DNA of 64,000 nucleotides, taken from positions 1 to 64,000 of the forward strand of contig NZ_JBAJMV010000004.1 of NCBI RefSeq assembly GCF_036880965.1. The letters run 5' to 3'. Below are positions 9,189 to 17,389 of the stretch, piece by piece. The position numbers and the translations under genes are program-made. The DNA is from JAUASW01 sp036880965 (GTDB lineage Bacteria; Pseudomonadota; Gammaproteobacteria; Burkholderiales; Burkholderiaceae_C). Each line of letters opens with the position of its first letter. The first letter of the stretch is position 1. Under the pieces are notes generated by a model. That model had not been told where the DNA came from. It ran no database searches and was given only the letters and a program-made list of their open reading frames with translations.

Positions 9189-10019
9189 ATGGATCGCTAT
9201 GCCGTCGCCGGCAATCCGGTTGAACACAGCCAGTCGCCGTGGATTCATGCGGCCTTCGCCGAGCAGACCGGCCAGCAGCTGGACTATGGGCGCCTGCTCT
9301 GCCCGCTCGACGGCTTCACCGCCACGCTGAAGCAGTTCGCCAATGAAGGCGGCCGTGGCTGCAGCGTGACCGTGCCATTCAAGTTCGAGGCTTTCGAACT
9401 GGCAGCGCGGCGCAGCGAACGCGCCCTGCTCGCCGGCGCTGCCAACACCCTGCGCTTCGATGACGAGGGCTGGTTCGCCGACAACACCGATGGCGTCGGC
9501 CTTCTGCGCGATATCGAGCGCAATGCCGGCCGGCCGCTGGCCGGTCAGCGAATCCTGCTGATTGGCGCCGGCGGCGCTTCGGCCGGCGTGCTGGGGCCGC
9601 TGCTGGCTGCGCGCCCCGCTGAGCTGGTGCTGGCCAATCGCAGCGTGGACAAGGCGCACGCCCTGGTGGCATCGCATGCCGCATGGGCTGCTCAATATGA
9701 AGTGAACTTGCGCGCCGCGGCGCTCGATGCTTGCGGCCGAGGCTTCGACGTCGTCGTCAACGCCACCGCTGCCAGCCTGGCTGGTGCTGGCATACCGGTG
9801 CCTGCCGAAGTACTGGCGCCTGGCGCGCTGGCGCTGGACATGATGTACGGCCCCAAGGCCCAGCCCTTCCTGGACTGGGCCGCCGCCCATGGCGCCGAGG
9901 GTCGCGACGGCCTGGGCATGCTGGTCGAGCAGGCCGGCGAGGCCTTCCAAGTCTGGCGGGGCGTCAGGCCGCAAACCGCCACGGTGCTGGCGGCGCTGCG
10001 CGCGCGGCTCGGGGTCTGA
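9189..10019 (+). CDS. aroE: Shikimate dehydrogenase
   Basis: The protein has 276 residues and catalyses NADPH-dependent reduction of 3-dehydroshikimate to shikimate in the aromatic amino acid pathway. The signature substrate-binding start DRYAVAGNPVEHSQSPWIH is present, as are the catalytic-Lys region TVPFKFEAF, NTDGVGLLRDIE, and the nucleotide-binding loop LIGAGGASAGVLGPLLA near residue 120. The ATG at 9189 was chosen over an upstream TTG at 9180, because AGGAA at 9175-9179 is correctly spaced for the ATG and abuts the TTG. mtgA begins three bases after the stop. A second shikimate-pathway gene, aroQ, lies 2 kb downstream. Confidence 0.93.
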   Translation: MDRYAVAGNPVEHSQSPWIHAAFAEQTGQQLDYGRLLCPLDGFTATLKQFANEGGRGCSVTVPFKFEAFELAARRSERALLAGAANTLRFDDEGWFADNTDGVGLLRDIERNAGRPLAGQRILLIGAGGASAGVLGPLLAARPAELVLANRSVDKAHALVASHAAWAAQYEVNLRAAALDACGRGFDVVVNATAASLAGAGIPVPAEVLAPGALALDMMYGPKAQPFLDWAAAHGAEGRDGLGMLVEQAGEAFQVWRGVRPQTATVLAALRARLGV

Positions 10020-10021
10020 TC

Positions 10022-10762
10022 ATGCTCAAGCAACTCTGGCGACTGCTGGCGCTCGTGCTGTTGGGCGTGATCGCGCTGCAGCTCTACTTTGCCGGCCGTA
10101 TCGCCTTGATGAACCTGCTTGCGCCGCAGTCCACGAGCTTCCAGCGTTCGGAGATGCTGCGCATCACGACCGAGAAGCATCAGCTGCTGTGGAGCCAGGA
10201 CTGGGTCGATAGAGATCAGATCTCGGCCAATCTGCGCCGCGCGGTGATCGCCAGCGAGGACGCCGGCTTTGCCGACCATGGCGGCGTCGATTGGGATGCG
10301 CTGGAAAAGGCCTGGGACAAGAACCAGCGCGAGCAGGCCAAGGTCGACAAGCGCCTGGCCCGTAACCCGGCCGCCCCCACCAAACCGGTGGCCAAGGTAG
10401 TGGGCGGCTCGACGATCACCCAGCAACTGGCCAAGAACCTGTTCCTGAGCAGCGAGCGCAACCTGGCACGCAAGGGTCAGGAGTTCCTGATCACCTTCAT
10501 GCTGGAGGGCCTCTTGAGCAAGCGGCGCATCCTCGAGATCTATCTGAACAATGTGGAATGGGGCGAAGGCGTGTTTGGCGCCCAGGCCGCCGCGCGCCAC
10601 TATTTCCATGTCGATGCCAGGATTCTTGGCGCCAACCAGGCAGCCCGGCTGGCCGTGATGCTGCCGGCGCCCAAGCGCTTCGAGAAACGGCCCGCCTCGC
10701 CCTATGTGCTTGCGCGCGCCGGGACGGTGGAAGCAAGAATGAGTGCGGTCGAACTGCCATGA
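10022..10762 (+). CDS. mtgA: Monofunctional peptidoglycan transglycosylase
   Basis: The protein has 246 residues. One N-terminal membrane anchor (LLALVLLGVIALQLYFAG) precedes a GT51 glycosyltransferase domain, which polymerises lipid II into glycan strands in the periplasm. The catalytic Glu region is AVIASEDAGFADHGGVDW, followed by GGSTITQQLAKNLFLS, LLSKRRILEIYLNNVEWG and GVFGAQAAARHYF, all GT51 signatures. A polar stretch of about 25 residues (NQREQAKVDKRLARNPAAP and following) sits between the first two motifs, where E. coli MtgA has a shorter loop. The stop overlaps the next start (ATGA). Confidence 0.92.
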   Translation: MLKQLWRLLALVLLGVIALQLYFAGRIALMNLLAPQSTSFQRSEMLRITTEKHQLLWSQDWVDRDQISANLRRAVIASEDAGFADHGGVDWDALEKAWDKNQREQAKVDKRLARNPAAPTKPVAKVVGGSTITQQLAKNLFLSSERNLARKGQEFLITFMLEGLLSKRRILEIYLNNVEWGEGVFGAQAAARHYFHVDARILGANQAARLAVMLPAPKRFEKRPASPYVLARAGTVEARMSAVELP

Positions 10763-11355
10763 GTGACATCAAGCAAGAGATTGCCGCCACCGCCGCGCGG
10801 ATGGTTGTTGAAGAAGGCCTGGAGTACGGCCCGGCCAAGCAGCGCGCCGTCAAGCAGCTCGGCCTGAACCGCCGCACCGAGCTGCCAGACAACGACGAGC
10901 TGGAAGACCAGGTGCGCGAGTACCTGGCCCTGTTCTGTGCCGACACCCAGCCGACCGAGCTGGCCGCCTTGCGCGCGCTGGCCGCCCAGTGGATGGAGCG
11001 GCTGGCCGAGTTCCGGCCCCACCTCGGCGGCGCCGTCTGGCGTGGCACGGCCACCCGGCTTTCCAATATCCACCTGCAGCTGTTCTGCGACGACAGCAAG
11101 TCCACCGAGATCGCGCTGATCAACCAGGGTCTGGACTATGAGGTTGGCAGCAGCACGGCGCATGGCCGCGAGGTGGACGTGCTGGCGCTGTCGGTGAACT
11201 GTCGGGAGCTGAACGAGCAGGTGCTGGTTCTGCTGACCATCTTGGACTTTGACGATTTGCGCGGCGCCCTGAAGCCCGACACCCGCGGCCGCAGCGAGCG
11301 CGGCGACCTGGCCGCCTTGCGCCAGCTGATTGAAAAGGAAACAGCCCAGCCATGA
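10759..11355 (+). CDS. Conserved protein of unknown function in the mtgA-tlpA operon
   Basis: The protein has 198 residues, no signal peptide and no membrane segment. I do not recognise a domain with confidence. The N-terminal 60 residues are charged and helical (SDIKQEIAATAARMVVEEG). The middle is beta-rich (AVWRGTATRLSNIHLQLFC, then STEIALINQGLDYEV), and the C-terminal part predicts VLVLLTILDFDDLRGAL followed by a charged tail. ATGA overlaps at both ends with mtgA and the thioredoxin gene indicate translational coupling, so the protein is real and probably made with them. A nucleotide-binding or nucleotidyltransferase-like fold is only a guess. Confidence 0.75.
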   Translation: MSDIKQEIAATAARMVVEEGLEYGPAKQRAVKQLGLNRRTELPDNDELEDQVREYLALFCADTQPTELAALRALAAQWMERLAEFRPHLGGAVWRGTATRLSNIHLQLFCDDSKSTEIALINQGLDYEVGSSTAHGREVDVLALSVNCRELNEQVLVLLTILDFDDLRGALKPDTRGRSERGDLAALRQLIEKETAQP

Positions 11356-11909
11356 CGAACAGCACCCCTGACAAGCAAAAGCGCCGCCTGCTGGTGGGCG
11401 GCGTGGCCGTGGCAGCGGCTGCAGCCGGCCTCACGCTGGCCCTGCGCCGGCAAGCCAGGGAGGAATCCAGGCAGGCAGCCGCCACGGAGTCGCTCGGCGG
11501 CCTGTGGGCTGCCGCGTTCGACAAGCCTGCCGGCGGCCAACTGCAGATGGCCGGCCTGCGAGGCCAGCCCTTGCTCGTCAATTTCTGGGCGACCTGGTGC
11601 CCGCCCTGCGTCAAGGAGTTGCCCGAGCTGAACGAATTCCAGCGCGAGTTTGCGGCCCGGGGCTGGAGGGTCGTCGGCCTGGCCATCGACAAGGCGGACG
11701 CGGTTCAGGCCTTTCTGAAGAAGGTGCCGGTCGAATTCGACCTGGGCCTGGCCGGATTGACCGGCACGGATCTGGCGCGCAAACTCGGCAACCCGCAAGG
11801 CGGCCTGCCCTTCACCGTGGCTTTCAACGCCCAGGGCCAGGCCTTCTGGAACAAGCTCGGCCCCACCAGCCTGCCCGAGTTGCGCCAGTTGGCGAACTCA
11901 ATCGCCTGA
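11352..11909 (+). CDS. TlpA-family thioredoxin-like protein, membrane anchored
   Basis: The protein has 185 residues. Basic residues (KQKRRLL) and a hydrophobic segment (about 14-32) anchor it in the inner membrane with the catalytic domain in the periplasm; the paired Arg suggests possible Tat export. The thioredoxin motif WATWCPPCVKELP (Cys near 83 and 86) is intact. The cis-Pro region reads GGLPFTVAFN. TlpA proteins reduce periplasmic disulfides, often for cytochrome c or cytochrome oxidase assembly. The start overlaps the preceding stop (ATGA). A weak hairpin after the stop may end the operon. Confidence 0.85.
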   Translation: MTNSTPDKQKRRLLVGGVAVAAAAAGLTLALRRQAREESRQAAATESLGGLWAAAFDKPAGGQLQMAGLRGQPLLVNFWATWCPPCVKELPELNEFQREFAARGWRVVGLAIDKADAVQAFLKKVPVEFDLGLAGLTGTDLARKLGNPQGGLPFTVAFNAQGQAFWNKLGPTSLPELRQLANSIA

Positions 11910-11939
11910 AGTGGTCAAGCGATATATTTCTGGCTAGTT

Positions 11940-11982
11940 GGCTGGATTGGGGCCTAAAAAGCGTAAAGTCCAGCCTTTCTCG
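11940..11982 (+). terminator. Candidate weak terminator after the tlpA-like gene
   Basis: The inverted repeat GGCTGGA (11940-11946) and TCCAGCC (11969-11975) has a 22-base loop and is followed by TTTCT. It is the only hairpin between the tlpA-like stop and aroQ. The loop is long and the T-run short, so the call is tentative. Confidence 0.35.
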
Positions 11983-12023
11983 CTTCTAGTGTCTGCGCTC
12001 TAATGGGCCAGGACGCGCCACTG

Positions 12024-12467
12024 ATGCAAATTCTGCTACTTCACGGACCCAATCTCAATCTCCTTGGCAGCAGGGAGCCTCAGATCTATGGTTCGCGAAC
12101 TTTGGCTGAAATCAATGCTGATCTCGTAGAGATGGCAGAGAAAGCTGGGGCCAAGCTTGAATGCTTCCAGAGCAACCACGAAGGTGAGCTGGTGGATCGC
12201 ATTCAGGCGGCGAGCCGGGAGGGATGCCAGTTCGTCATCATCAATCCGGCCGCCTATACCCATACCAGCGTGGCGATCCGCGACGCGCTGGCGGGTGTCG
12301 GTCTGCCTTTTGTTGAAGTGCATCTGTCCAATATCCACAAGCGCGAGCCCTTCCGGCAGCACAGCTATTTCTCGGACCTGGCCGACGGAGTGATCTGCGG
12401 CTTAGGCCCGACGGGCTACCGGCTGGCCTTGCAGTACGCGCTTGAGAAGCTCGCCCGCCCGAGCTAG
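12024..12467 (+). CDS. aroQ: Type II 3-dehydroquinate dehydratase
   Basis: The protein has 147 residues, the normal size of the dodecameric type II enzyme that converts 3-dehydroquinate to 3-dehydroshikimate. The active-site lid region is LLHGPNLNLLGSREPQIYG with the catalytic Tyr, and the substrate-binding motifs are IINPAAYTHTSVAIRDAL, EVHLSNIHKREPFR and a final GLGPTGYRLAL. The ATG at 12024 gives the family-standard start and has AGGA about ten bases upstream; an in-frame ATG at 12003 lacks a ribosome site. The gene is followed 71 bp later by accB. Confidence 0.93.
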   Translation: MQILLLHGPNLNLLGSREPQIYGSRTLAEINADLVEMAEKAGAKLECFQSNHEGELVDRIQAASREGCQFVIINPAAYTHTSVAIRDALAGVGLPFVEVHLSNIHKREPFRQHSYFSDLADGVICGLGPTGYRLALQYALEKLARPS

Positions 12468-12538
12468 GCCACAAGCCGAAACGGGTGCGCCCGGCACTGG
12501 AAAACCAAGATACAACCTATTCCGTTGGAGAAGACCTC

Positions 12539-12997
12539 ATGGATCTGCGCAAGCTGAAGACCCTGATCGACCTGGTGTCCGAGTCGAATATTTCCGAGCT
12601 CGAAATCACCGAAGCCGATGGCAAGGTGCGCATCGTGAAACAGGACGGCTCGGCGATGGTGCCGATGGCTCAGGTCATGCAGGCCCCGATGGCCGCACCT
12701 GCCGTGGCGCCCCCGCCCGCCGCACCGGCTGCCCCCGTGGCTGCCGCGCCGGCTGCCGAAACCGGCCACACGGTCAAGTCCCCCATGGTCGGCACCTTCT
12801 ACCGCTCCAGCAGCCCCAATGCCAAGGCCTTTGTCGAAGTCGGCCAGTCCATCAAGGAAGGCGAACCGATCTGCATCATCGAAGCCATGAAGATCATGAA
12901 CGAGATCGAGGCCGACAAGACCGGCACGGTCACCAAGATCCTGGTCGAGAACGGCCAGCCGGTGGAGTTCGGCCAAGCGCTGTTCATCATCGAGTAA
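12539..12997 (+). CDS. accB: Biotin carboxyl carrier protein of acetyl-CoA carboxylase
   Basis: The protein has 152 residues. The N-terminal segment MDLRKLKTLIDLVSESNI is the conserved AccB start, preceded by GGAGAAG. A Pro/Ala-rich flexible hinge spans about residues 45-80. The biotinyl domain follows, with the modified Lys118 in EAMKIMNEIEAD. AccB carries carboxybiotin between biotin carboxylase and carboxyltransferase in the first step of fatty acid synthesis. It lies 19 bp before accC, the usual operon partner; accA and accD are not in the window. Confidence 0.95.
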   Translation: MDLRKLKTLIDLVSESNISELEITEADGKVRIVKQDGSAMVPMAQVMQAPMAAPAVAPPPAAPAAPVAAAPAAETGHTVKSPMVGTFYRSSSPNAKAFVEVGQSIKEGEPICIIEAMKIMNEIEADKTGTVTKILVENGQPVEFGQALFIIE

Positions 12998-13016
12998 GCG
13001 CAACGGACGCTCGATC

Positions 13017-14366
13017 ATGTTCAAGAAAATTCTCATCGCCAACCGAGGCGAAATCGCGCTGCGGATTCAGCGCGCCTGCCGCGAGCTGGGCGTCAAGTCT
13101 GTCGTCGTCTATTCCGAGGCCGACCGCGATGCCAAGTATGTGAAGCTGGCCGACGAGGCCGTCTGCATCGGCCCTGCACCTTCCGCGCAGAGCTATCTCA
13201 GCATGCCGGCCATCATCGCCACGGCCGAGGTCACCGACGCTGAAGCCATTCACCCCGGCTACGGATTCCTGAGCGAGAACGCTGACTTTGCCGAGCGCGT
13301 CGAGCGCAGCGGCTTCACCTTCATCGGCCCCACATCGGAAAACATCCGCATGATGGGCGACAAGGTCTCGGCCAAGCAGGCCATGATCCGCGCCGGCGTT
13401 CCCTGCGTGCCAGGCTCGGAAGGCGCCCTGCCGGAAGACCCGAAGGAGATCATCAAAATCGCCCGCGCTGTCGGCTACCCCGTCATCATCAAGGCGGCAG
13501 GCGGCGGCGGCGGCCGCGGCATGCGCGTGGTCCACACCGAAGCAGCCCTGGTCAATGCGGTGCAGATGACCCGCGCCGAAGCGGGTGCGGCTTTCGGCAA
13601 TCCACAGGTCTATATGGAGAAGTTCCTGGAGAACCCACGCCACGTGGAAATCCAGATCCTCGCCGACAGCCACAAGAACGCCGTCTGGCTCGGCGAGCGC
13701 GACTGCTCGATGCAGCGCCGCCACCAGAAGATCATCGAGGAGGCACCAGCACCCGGCATTCCGCGCCGCTCGATCGAGAAGGTGGGCGACCGCTGCGCCG
13801 CCGCCTGCAAGAAGATGAGCTACCGCGGCGCCGGCACGTTCGAGTTCCTGTACGAGAACGGCGAGTTCTATTTCATCGAGATGAACACGCGCGTGCAGGT
13901 CGAGCATCCGGTCACCGAAATGGTCACAGGCATCGACATCGTGCAGCAGCAAATCAAGATTGCAGCCGGCGAGAAGCTGCCATTTACGCAGCGCAATATC
14001 GAGATGCGCGGCCATGCGATCGAGTGCCGCATCAATGCGGAAGACCCGGTCAAGTTCGTGCCCTCGCCCGGCCGCATCACGACCTGGCACGCCCCCGGCG
14101 GCCCGGGCGTGCGCGTGGACTCGCATGCCTACACGAACTACTTCGTGCCGCCCAACTACGACTCGATGATCGGCAAGATCATCTGCCACGGCGACACCCG
14201 CGAGCAGGCCATGGCCCGCATGCGCATCGCCCTGTCGGAAACGGTGGTCGAGGGCATCCAGACCAACATCCCGCTGCACCGTGAACTGATGGCCGACGCC
14301 AAGTTCATGGAAGGCGGCACCAGCATCCACTATCTGGAAAGCTGGATGAGCGAACACAAGCGTTGA
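13017..14366 (+). CDS. accC: Biotin carboxylase subunit of acetyl-CoA carboxylase
   Basis: The protein has 449 residues, the standard length. It catalyses ATP-dependent carboxylation of biotin on AccB with bicarbonate. The N-terminal ANRGEIALRIQRACRELG begins the biotin carboxylase N domain. The Gly-rich ATP loop is AAGGGGGRGMRVV, and the catalytic region contains EMNTRVQVEHPVTEMVTG and HAIECRINAEDP. No motif is missing. It is followed three bases after its stop by prmA, an arrangement known from other proteobacteria. Confidence 0.96.
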   Translation: MFKKILIANRGEIALRIQRACRELGVKSVVVYSEADRDAKYVKLADEAVCIGPAPSAQSYLSMPAIIATAEVTDAEAIHPGYGFLSENADFAERVERSGFTFIGPTSENIRMMGDKVSAKQAMIRAGVPCVPGSEGALPEDPKEIIKIARAVGYPVIIKAAGGGGGRGMRVVHTEAALVNAVQMTRAEAGAAFGNPQVYMEKFLENPRHVEIQILADSHKNAVWLGERDCSMQRRHQKIIEEAPAPGIPRRSIEKVGDRCAAACKKMSYRGAGTFEFLYENGEFYFIEMNTRVQVEHPVTEMVTGIDIVQQQIKIAAGEKLPFTQRNIEMRGHAIECRINAEDPVKFVPSPGRITTWHAPGGPGVRVDSHAYTNYFVPPNYDSMIGKIICHGDTREQAMARMRIALSETVVEGIQTNIPLHRELMADAKFMEGGTSIHYLESWMSEHKR

Positions 14367-14368
14367 CC

Positions 14369-15286
14369 ATGAGTGACCCGACCCTGCACGAACTGGTGCT
14401 GATCTGCGGCGAAGATGATGTCGAGACCGTCAGCGATGCGCTGATGGAACTCGACGCGCTGGCCGTCTCGGTAGAAGACGCAGACGCGGACACTGATGCC
14501 GAGAAGGCCCTCTTTGGCGAACCCGGCATGCCGGCCCCAAAGGGCGGCTGGCAGCGCTCCGCCGTGCGCGCGCTGTTTCCCAGCGAAGCCGACGCCACCG
14601 AGTGCGCCACCTTGATACTGGCGCAGGACTGGGCCACGAACGTGCATGTGCAGACGGTCCAGCAAGTCCCCGAGCAGGACTGGGTGCGCCTGACGCAGTC
14701 GCAGTTCGCGCCGGTCGAGATCACGCCCGAGTTCTGGATCGTGCCGTCCTGGCATGAAGCCCCGGCCCAGGCAAAAAAGGTGATGCGACTGGACCCGGGC
14801 CTGGCCTTCGGCACCGGCACGCATCCGACCACGCGCATGTGCCTGCGCTGGATTGCCAAGCATGCGGACCTGGCCCCGGGCTGGGATCGCGTGCTCGACT
14901 ATGGCTGCGGCTCCGGCATCCTCGCCATCGGCGCGGCCCTGCATGGAGCGCGCGCCATCGACGCGGTAGACATCGATCCGGCCGCGGTGATCTCTACCGA
15001 AGCCAATGCCAGCGCCAACAAGGTGCCATCCATCATCAAGGCAGCCCTGCCCGACGCAGCCCAGGGTGAGTACCCGCTGGTGCTGGCCAATATCCTGGCC
15101 ACGCCGCTGCGACTGCTTGCGCCGCTGCTTTGCGCCCATGTGGCGGCGGGCGGCCATCTGGTGCTGGCTGGCATCCTGGAGCGTCAGGCCGATGAGCTGA
15201 AGGAAGCTTACGCGCCATGGTTGAAGCTTGAAGTCAGCGACAGCGAAGAAGGCTGGATCCTGATGACTGCGCATCGCGCCGCCTGA
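14369..15286 (+). CDS. prmA: Ribosomal protein L11 methyltransferase
   Basis: The protein has 305 residues. PrmA trimethylates amino groups of ribosomal protein L11 using S-adenosylmethionine. An N-terminal substrate-recognition domain (about 1-100) is followed by the class I methyltransferase fold: GLAFGTGTHPTTRMCL, the AdoMet loop VLDYGCGSGILAIGA near residue 175, and NILATPL in place of the NPPF-like motif, as is typical of PrmA. The ATG at 14369 was chosen because the upstream in-frame TTG at 14363 overlaps the accC stop. Confidence 0.93.
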   Translation: MSDPTLHELVLICGEDDVETVSDALMELDALAVSVEDADADTDAEKALFGEPGMPAPKGGWQRSAVRALFPSEADATECATLILAQDWATNVHVQTVQQVPEQDWVRLTQSQFAPVEITPEFWIVPSWHEAPAQAKKVMRLDPGLAFGTGTHPTTRMCLRWIAKHADLAPGWDRVLDYGCGSGILAIGAALHGARAIDAVDIDPAAVISTEANASANKVPSIIKAALPDAAQGEYPLVLANILATPLRLLAPLLCAHVAAGGHLVLAGILERQADELKEAYAPWLKLEVSDSEEGWILMTAHRAA

Positions 15287-15353
15287 TGCACCGCCTGGCT
15301 GTCGAGGGTCGCCCTGGGGTCTGGTCTTGCCAGGCCCATGGCATGATTCGCCC

Positions 15354-16406
15354 ATGAGCCTGGCCACCCGCTGCACCGCCTGCGGCACCATCTTCCGCGT
15401 GGTGCAGGACCAGTTGCGCGTGTCTGACGGCTGGGTGCGCTGCGGCCGCTGTGCCGAGGTCTTCGACGCCCGCGAGCAGCTCTTCGACATGGACCGCGAG
15501 CCGCCGCCCGCATGGCCAGCCCAGGGTGCGGCAGCCGTGCCTGAAGAAGCGGTGGCGATCGAGCCTGAGCCTTTTGACATGACGGCGCAGGCGCCGGAGC
15601 CGGAGCCCGGCATCGAGGAAGGTATCGAGTCCTGGGAAGAAGAGCCCGAAGCACTGCCGCCTGCCGCGCCACCTCCCGAGCCGCCAGCTCATCAGATCGA
15701 TCCCCACTTCGACGAGCCTGGCGATGCACTGCCGTCGGCAGCGTCGCATGAGCGTGTCGATCCCGGATTCAGCGCTGTCGATGACCAGCCCGATGTCGTG
15801 CTGACGCCGCGGCTGGCCGAACTTGCCGCCGACCCAGCCGATGCACCGAGCCCGGCATCAATTGCAGACAAGGGTGCTGAGAAGAAGGCAGCAACGCCCG
15901 AGTTCGTCCGCCGCGCACAGGCTCAGCAGCGCTGGCAACGGCCCGGCGTGCGCGTGGCATTGGGCCTGGCTTGCGTGTTGCTCCTGGCGTTGCTGGCCGC
16001 CCAGTTTGCCTGGCAGTTCCGCGACGCACTGGCCGCGCAATACCCAGCCGCCGCGCCAAGCCTGCGCACCGCCTGCGAGACCCTGGGCTGCCAGATCCAG
16101 CCCTGGCGCCACATCGAGGCGATCTCGGTGGAGCAGACTGCACTGAGCCAGGCTGGCTCGGGCAACAACTACAAGCTGTCGCTGACGCTGCGCAACAAGT
16201 CGTCGCATGAGCTCGCCTTGCCCTGGGTCGACCTGAGCCTCACGGATGCGAGTGGTCAGCTGGTGGCGCGTCGCATGCTGTCGCCGGCCGACTTCAACTT
16301 GAAGACAGATCGATTGAGCGCCAATGCCGAGCAGCCCTTGCAATTGGTTTTTGGCAGCGGCACCCAGCGCGTGACCGGCTACACGGTCGAGATCTTCCAC
16401 CCCTGA
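15354..16406 (+). CDS. Zinc-ribbon DUF3426 membrane protein
   Basis: The protein has 350 residues. An N-terminal zinc ribbon has Cys7, Cys10, Cys30 and Cys33 (RCTACGTIF and VRCGRCAEVF), the MJ0042-type finger. A long acidic Pro/Glu/Ala-rich linker runs to about residue 190. One membrane segment (VALGLACVLLLALLAAQFAW) follows, then a C-terminal DUF3426 domain outside the cytoplasm. The function of DUF3426 proteins is not established. The family typically follows prmA in Burkholderiales, as here. The in-frame ATG at 15327 was rejected because the finger begins at 15354. Confidence 0.85.
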   Translation: MSLATRCTACGTIFRVVQDQLRVSDGWVRCGRCAEVFDAREQLFDMDREPPPAWPAQGAAAVPEEAVAIEPEPFDMTAQAPEPEPGIEEGIESWEEEPEALPPAAPPPEPPAHQIDPHFDEPGDALPSAASHERVDPGFSAVDDQPDVVLTPRLAELAADPADAPSPASIADKGAEKKAATPEFVRRAQAQQRWQRPGVRVALGLACVLLLALLAAQFAWQFRDALAAQYPAAAPSLRTACETLGCQIQPWRHIEAISVEQTALSQAGSGNNYKLSLTLRNKSSHELALPWVDLSLTDASGQLVARRMLSPADFNLKTDRLSANAEQPLQLVFGSGTQRVTGYTVEIFHP

Positions 16407-16474
16407 TCTGCCAAGACGCGCAATCCGCGCCTCTTCCAACAAACCCAAGACCTGCGTTCGATCTGCAGGCGAAA

Positions 16475-16500
16475 AAAAACCCGGCCGGAGCCGGGTTTTG
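16475..16500. terminator. Bidirectional terminator
   Basis: AAAACCCGGC and GCCGGGTTTT form a perfect 10-bp stem around CGGA. T-runs occur on both strands. It lies between the convergent DUF3426 gene (stop at 16406) and the H1-like gene (stop at 16521) and can serve both. Confidence 0.85.
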
Positions 16501-16520
16501 ATCGCCTAGTGGCGCTTCAC

Positions 16521-17150
16521 TCAGGGCTTGTTGCCCGTCGGGAAGGGCCATGCAGCTTGCGGGCTCAGTGCCGTCTTGGCAGCGGGCGCGGGTGCAGCAG
16601 CGGCAGGCTTGGCAGCCGGGGCGGCCTTCTTTGCAGGAGGCTTGGCGGCAGGCTTGGCAGCAGCAGGCTTCGCAGCGGCAGGCTTGGCAGCGGCCTTGGG
16701 GGCAGCAGCCTTCTTGGGAGCAGCGGCCTTCTTGGCAGCAGGCTTCTTGGCAGCAGCGGCCTTCTTGGGAGCAGCAGCCTTCTTGGCCGGTGCAGCCTTC
16801 TTGGCAGCGGGCTTCTTGGCAGCAGCAGCCTTCTTGGGAGCTGCGGCCTTCTTTGCCGGAGCAGCCTTCTTAGGAGCAGCAGCCTTCTTTGCCGGAGCAG
16901 CCTTCTTGGGAGCTGCGGCCTTCTTTGCCGGAGCAGCCTTCTTAGGAGCAGCAGCCTTCTTTGCCGGTGCAGCCTTCTTAGGAGCAGCAGCCTTCTTTGC
17001 CGGTGCAGCCTTCTTGGGAGCAGCAGCCTTCTTGGCCGGAGCGGCCTTCTTGGGAGCAGCGGCCTTCTTTGCCGGTGCAGCCTTCTTGGCCGGAGCGGCC
17101 TTCTTCGCGGGAGCGGCCTTCTTGGCCGGCGCCTTCTTTGCAGTTGCCAT
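16521..17150 (-). CDS. Histone H1-like Lys/Ala/Pro-rich DNA-binding protein
   Basis: The protein has 209 residues and is composed almost wholly of AAPAKKA and AAPKKA units, from MATAKKAPAKK to about residue 185. A short non-repetitive C-terminus reads SPQAAWPFPTGNKP. It resembles histone H1-like nucleoproteins (HctB/AlgP type), which bind DNA through Lys-rich disordered tails. AAGGAGAA lies ten bases before the ATG, a near-perfect ribosome site. The 239 bp upstream, to the nrdB stop, contain no gene and must hold its promoter. The DNA repeats are in-frame and imperfect, so length changes between strains would be expected. Confidence 0.85.
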   Translation of the reverse strand: MATAKKAPAKKAAPAKKAAPAKKAAPAKKAAAPKKAAPAKKAAAPKKAAPAKKAAAPKKAAPAKKAAAPKKAAPAKKAAAPKKAAPAKKAAAPKKAAPAKKAAAPKKAAAAKKPAAKKAAPAKKAAAPKKAAAAKKPAAKKAAAPKKAAAPKAAAKPAAAKPAAAKPAAKPPAKKAAPAAKPAAAAPAPAAKTALSPQAAWPFPTGNKP

Positions 17151-17389
17151 TACAGTTCTCCTTGATCAAGGTAAGAAGCACTGCCCAACTCACGGCGACG
17201 CCGCTCGTTGAACAGTTATTCACCACCCGAAGTCGCCCAGGAGGAGCGCCCCGGTGCGGTGAATTGGTTTGCGCTTTTGCCCGCCTTGGCTTCATCAAGT
17301 GGCCAAGGTCGCTGCTCAAGCGCCAATCTTTCAAACTCTCTCGCGTTGAACGGTCAGGCAACAGCACACGCCTTGCCAAACCCGCTCAC

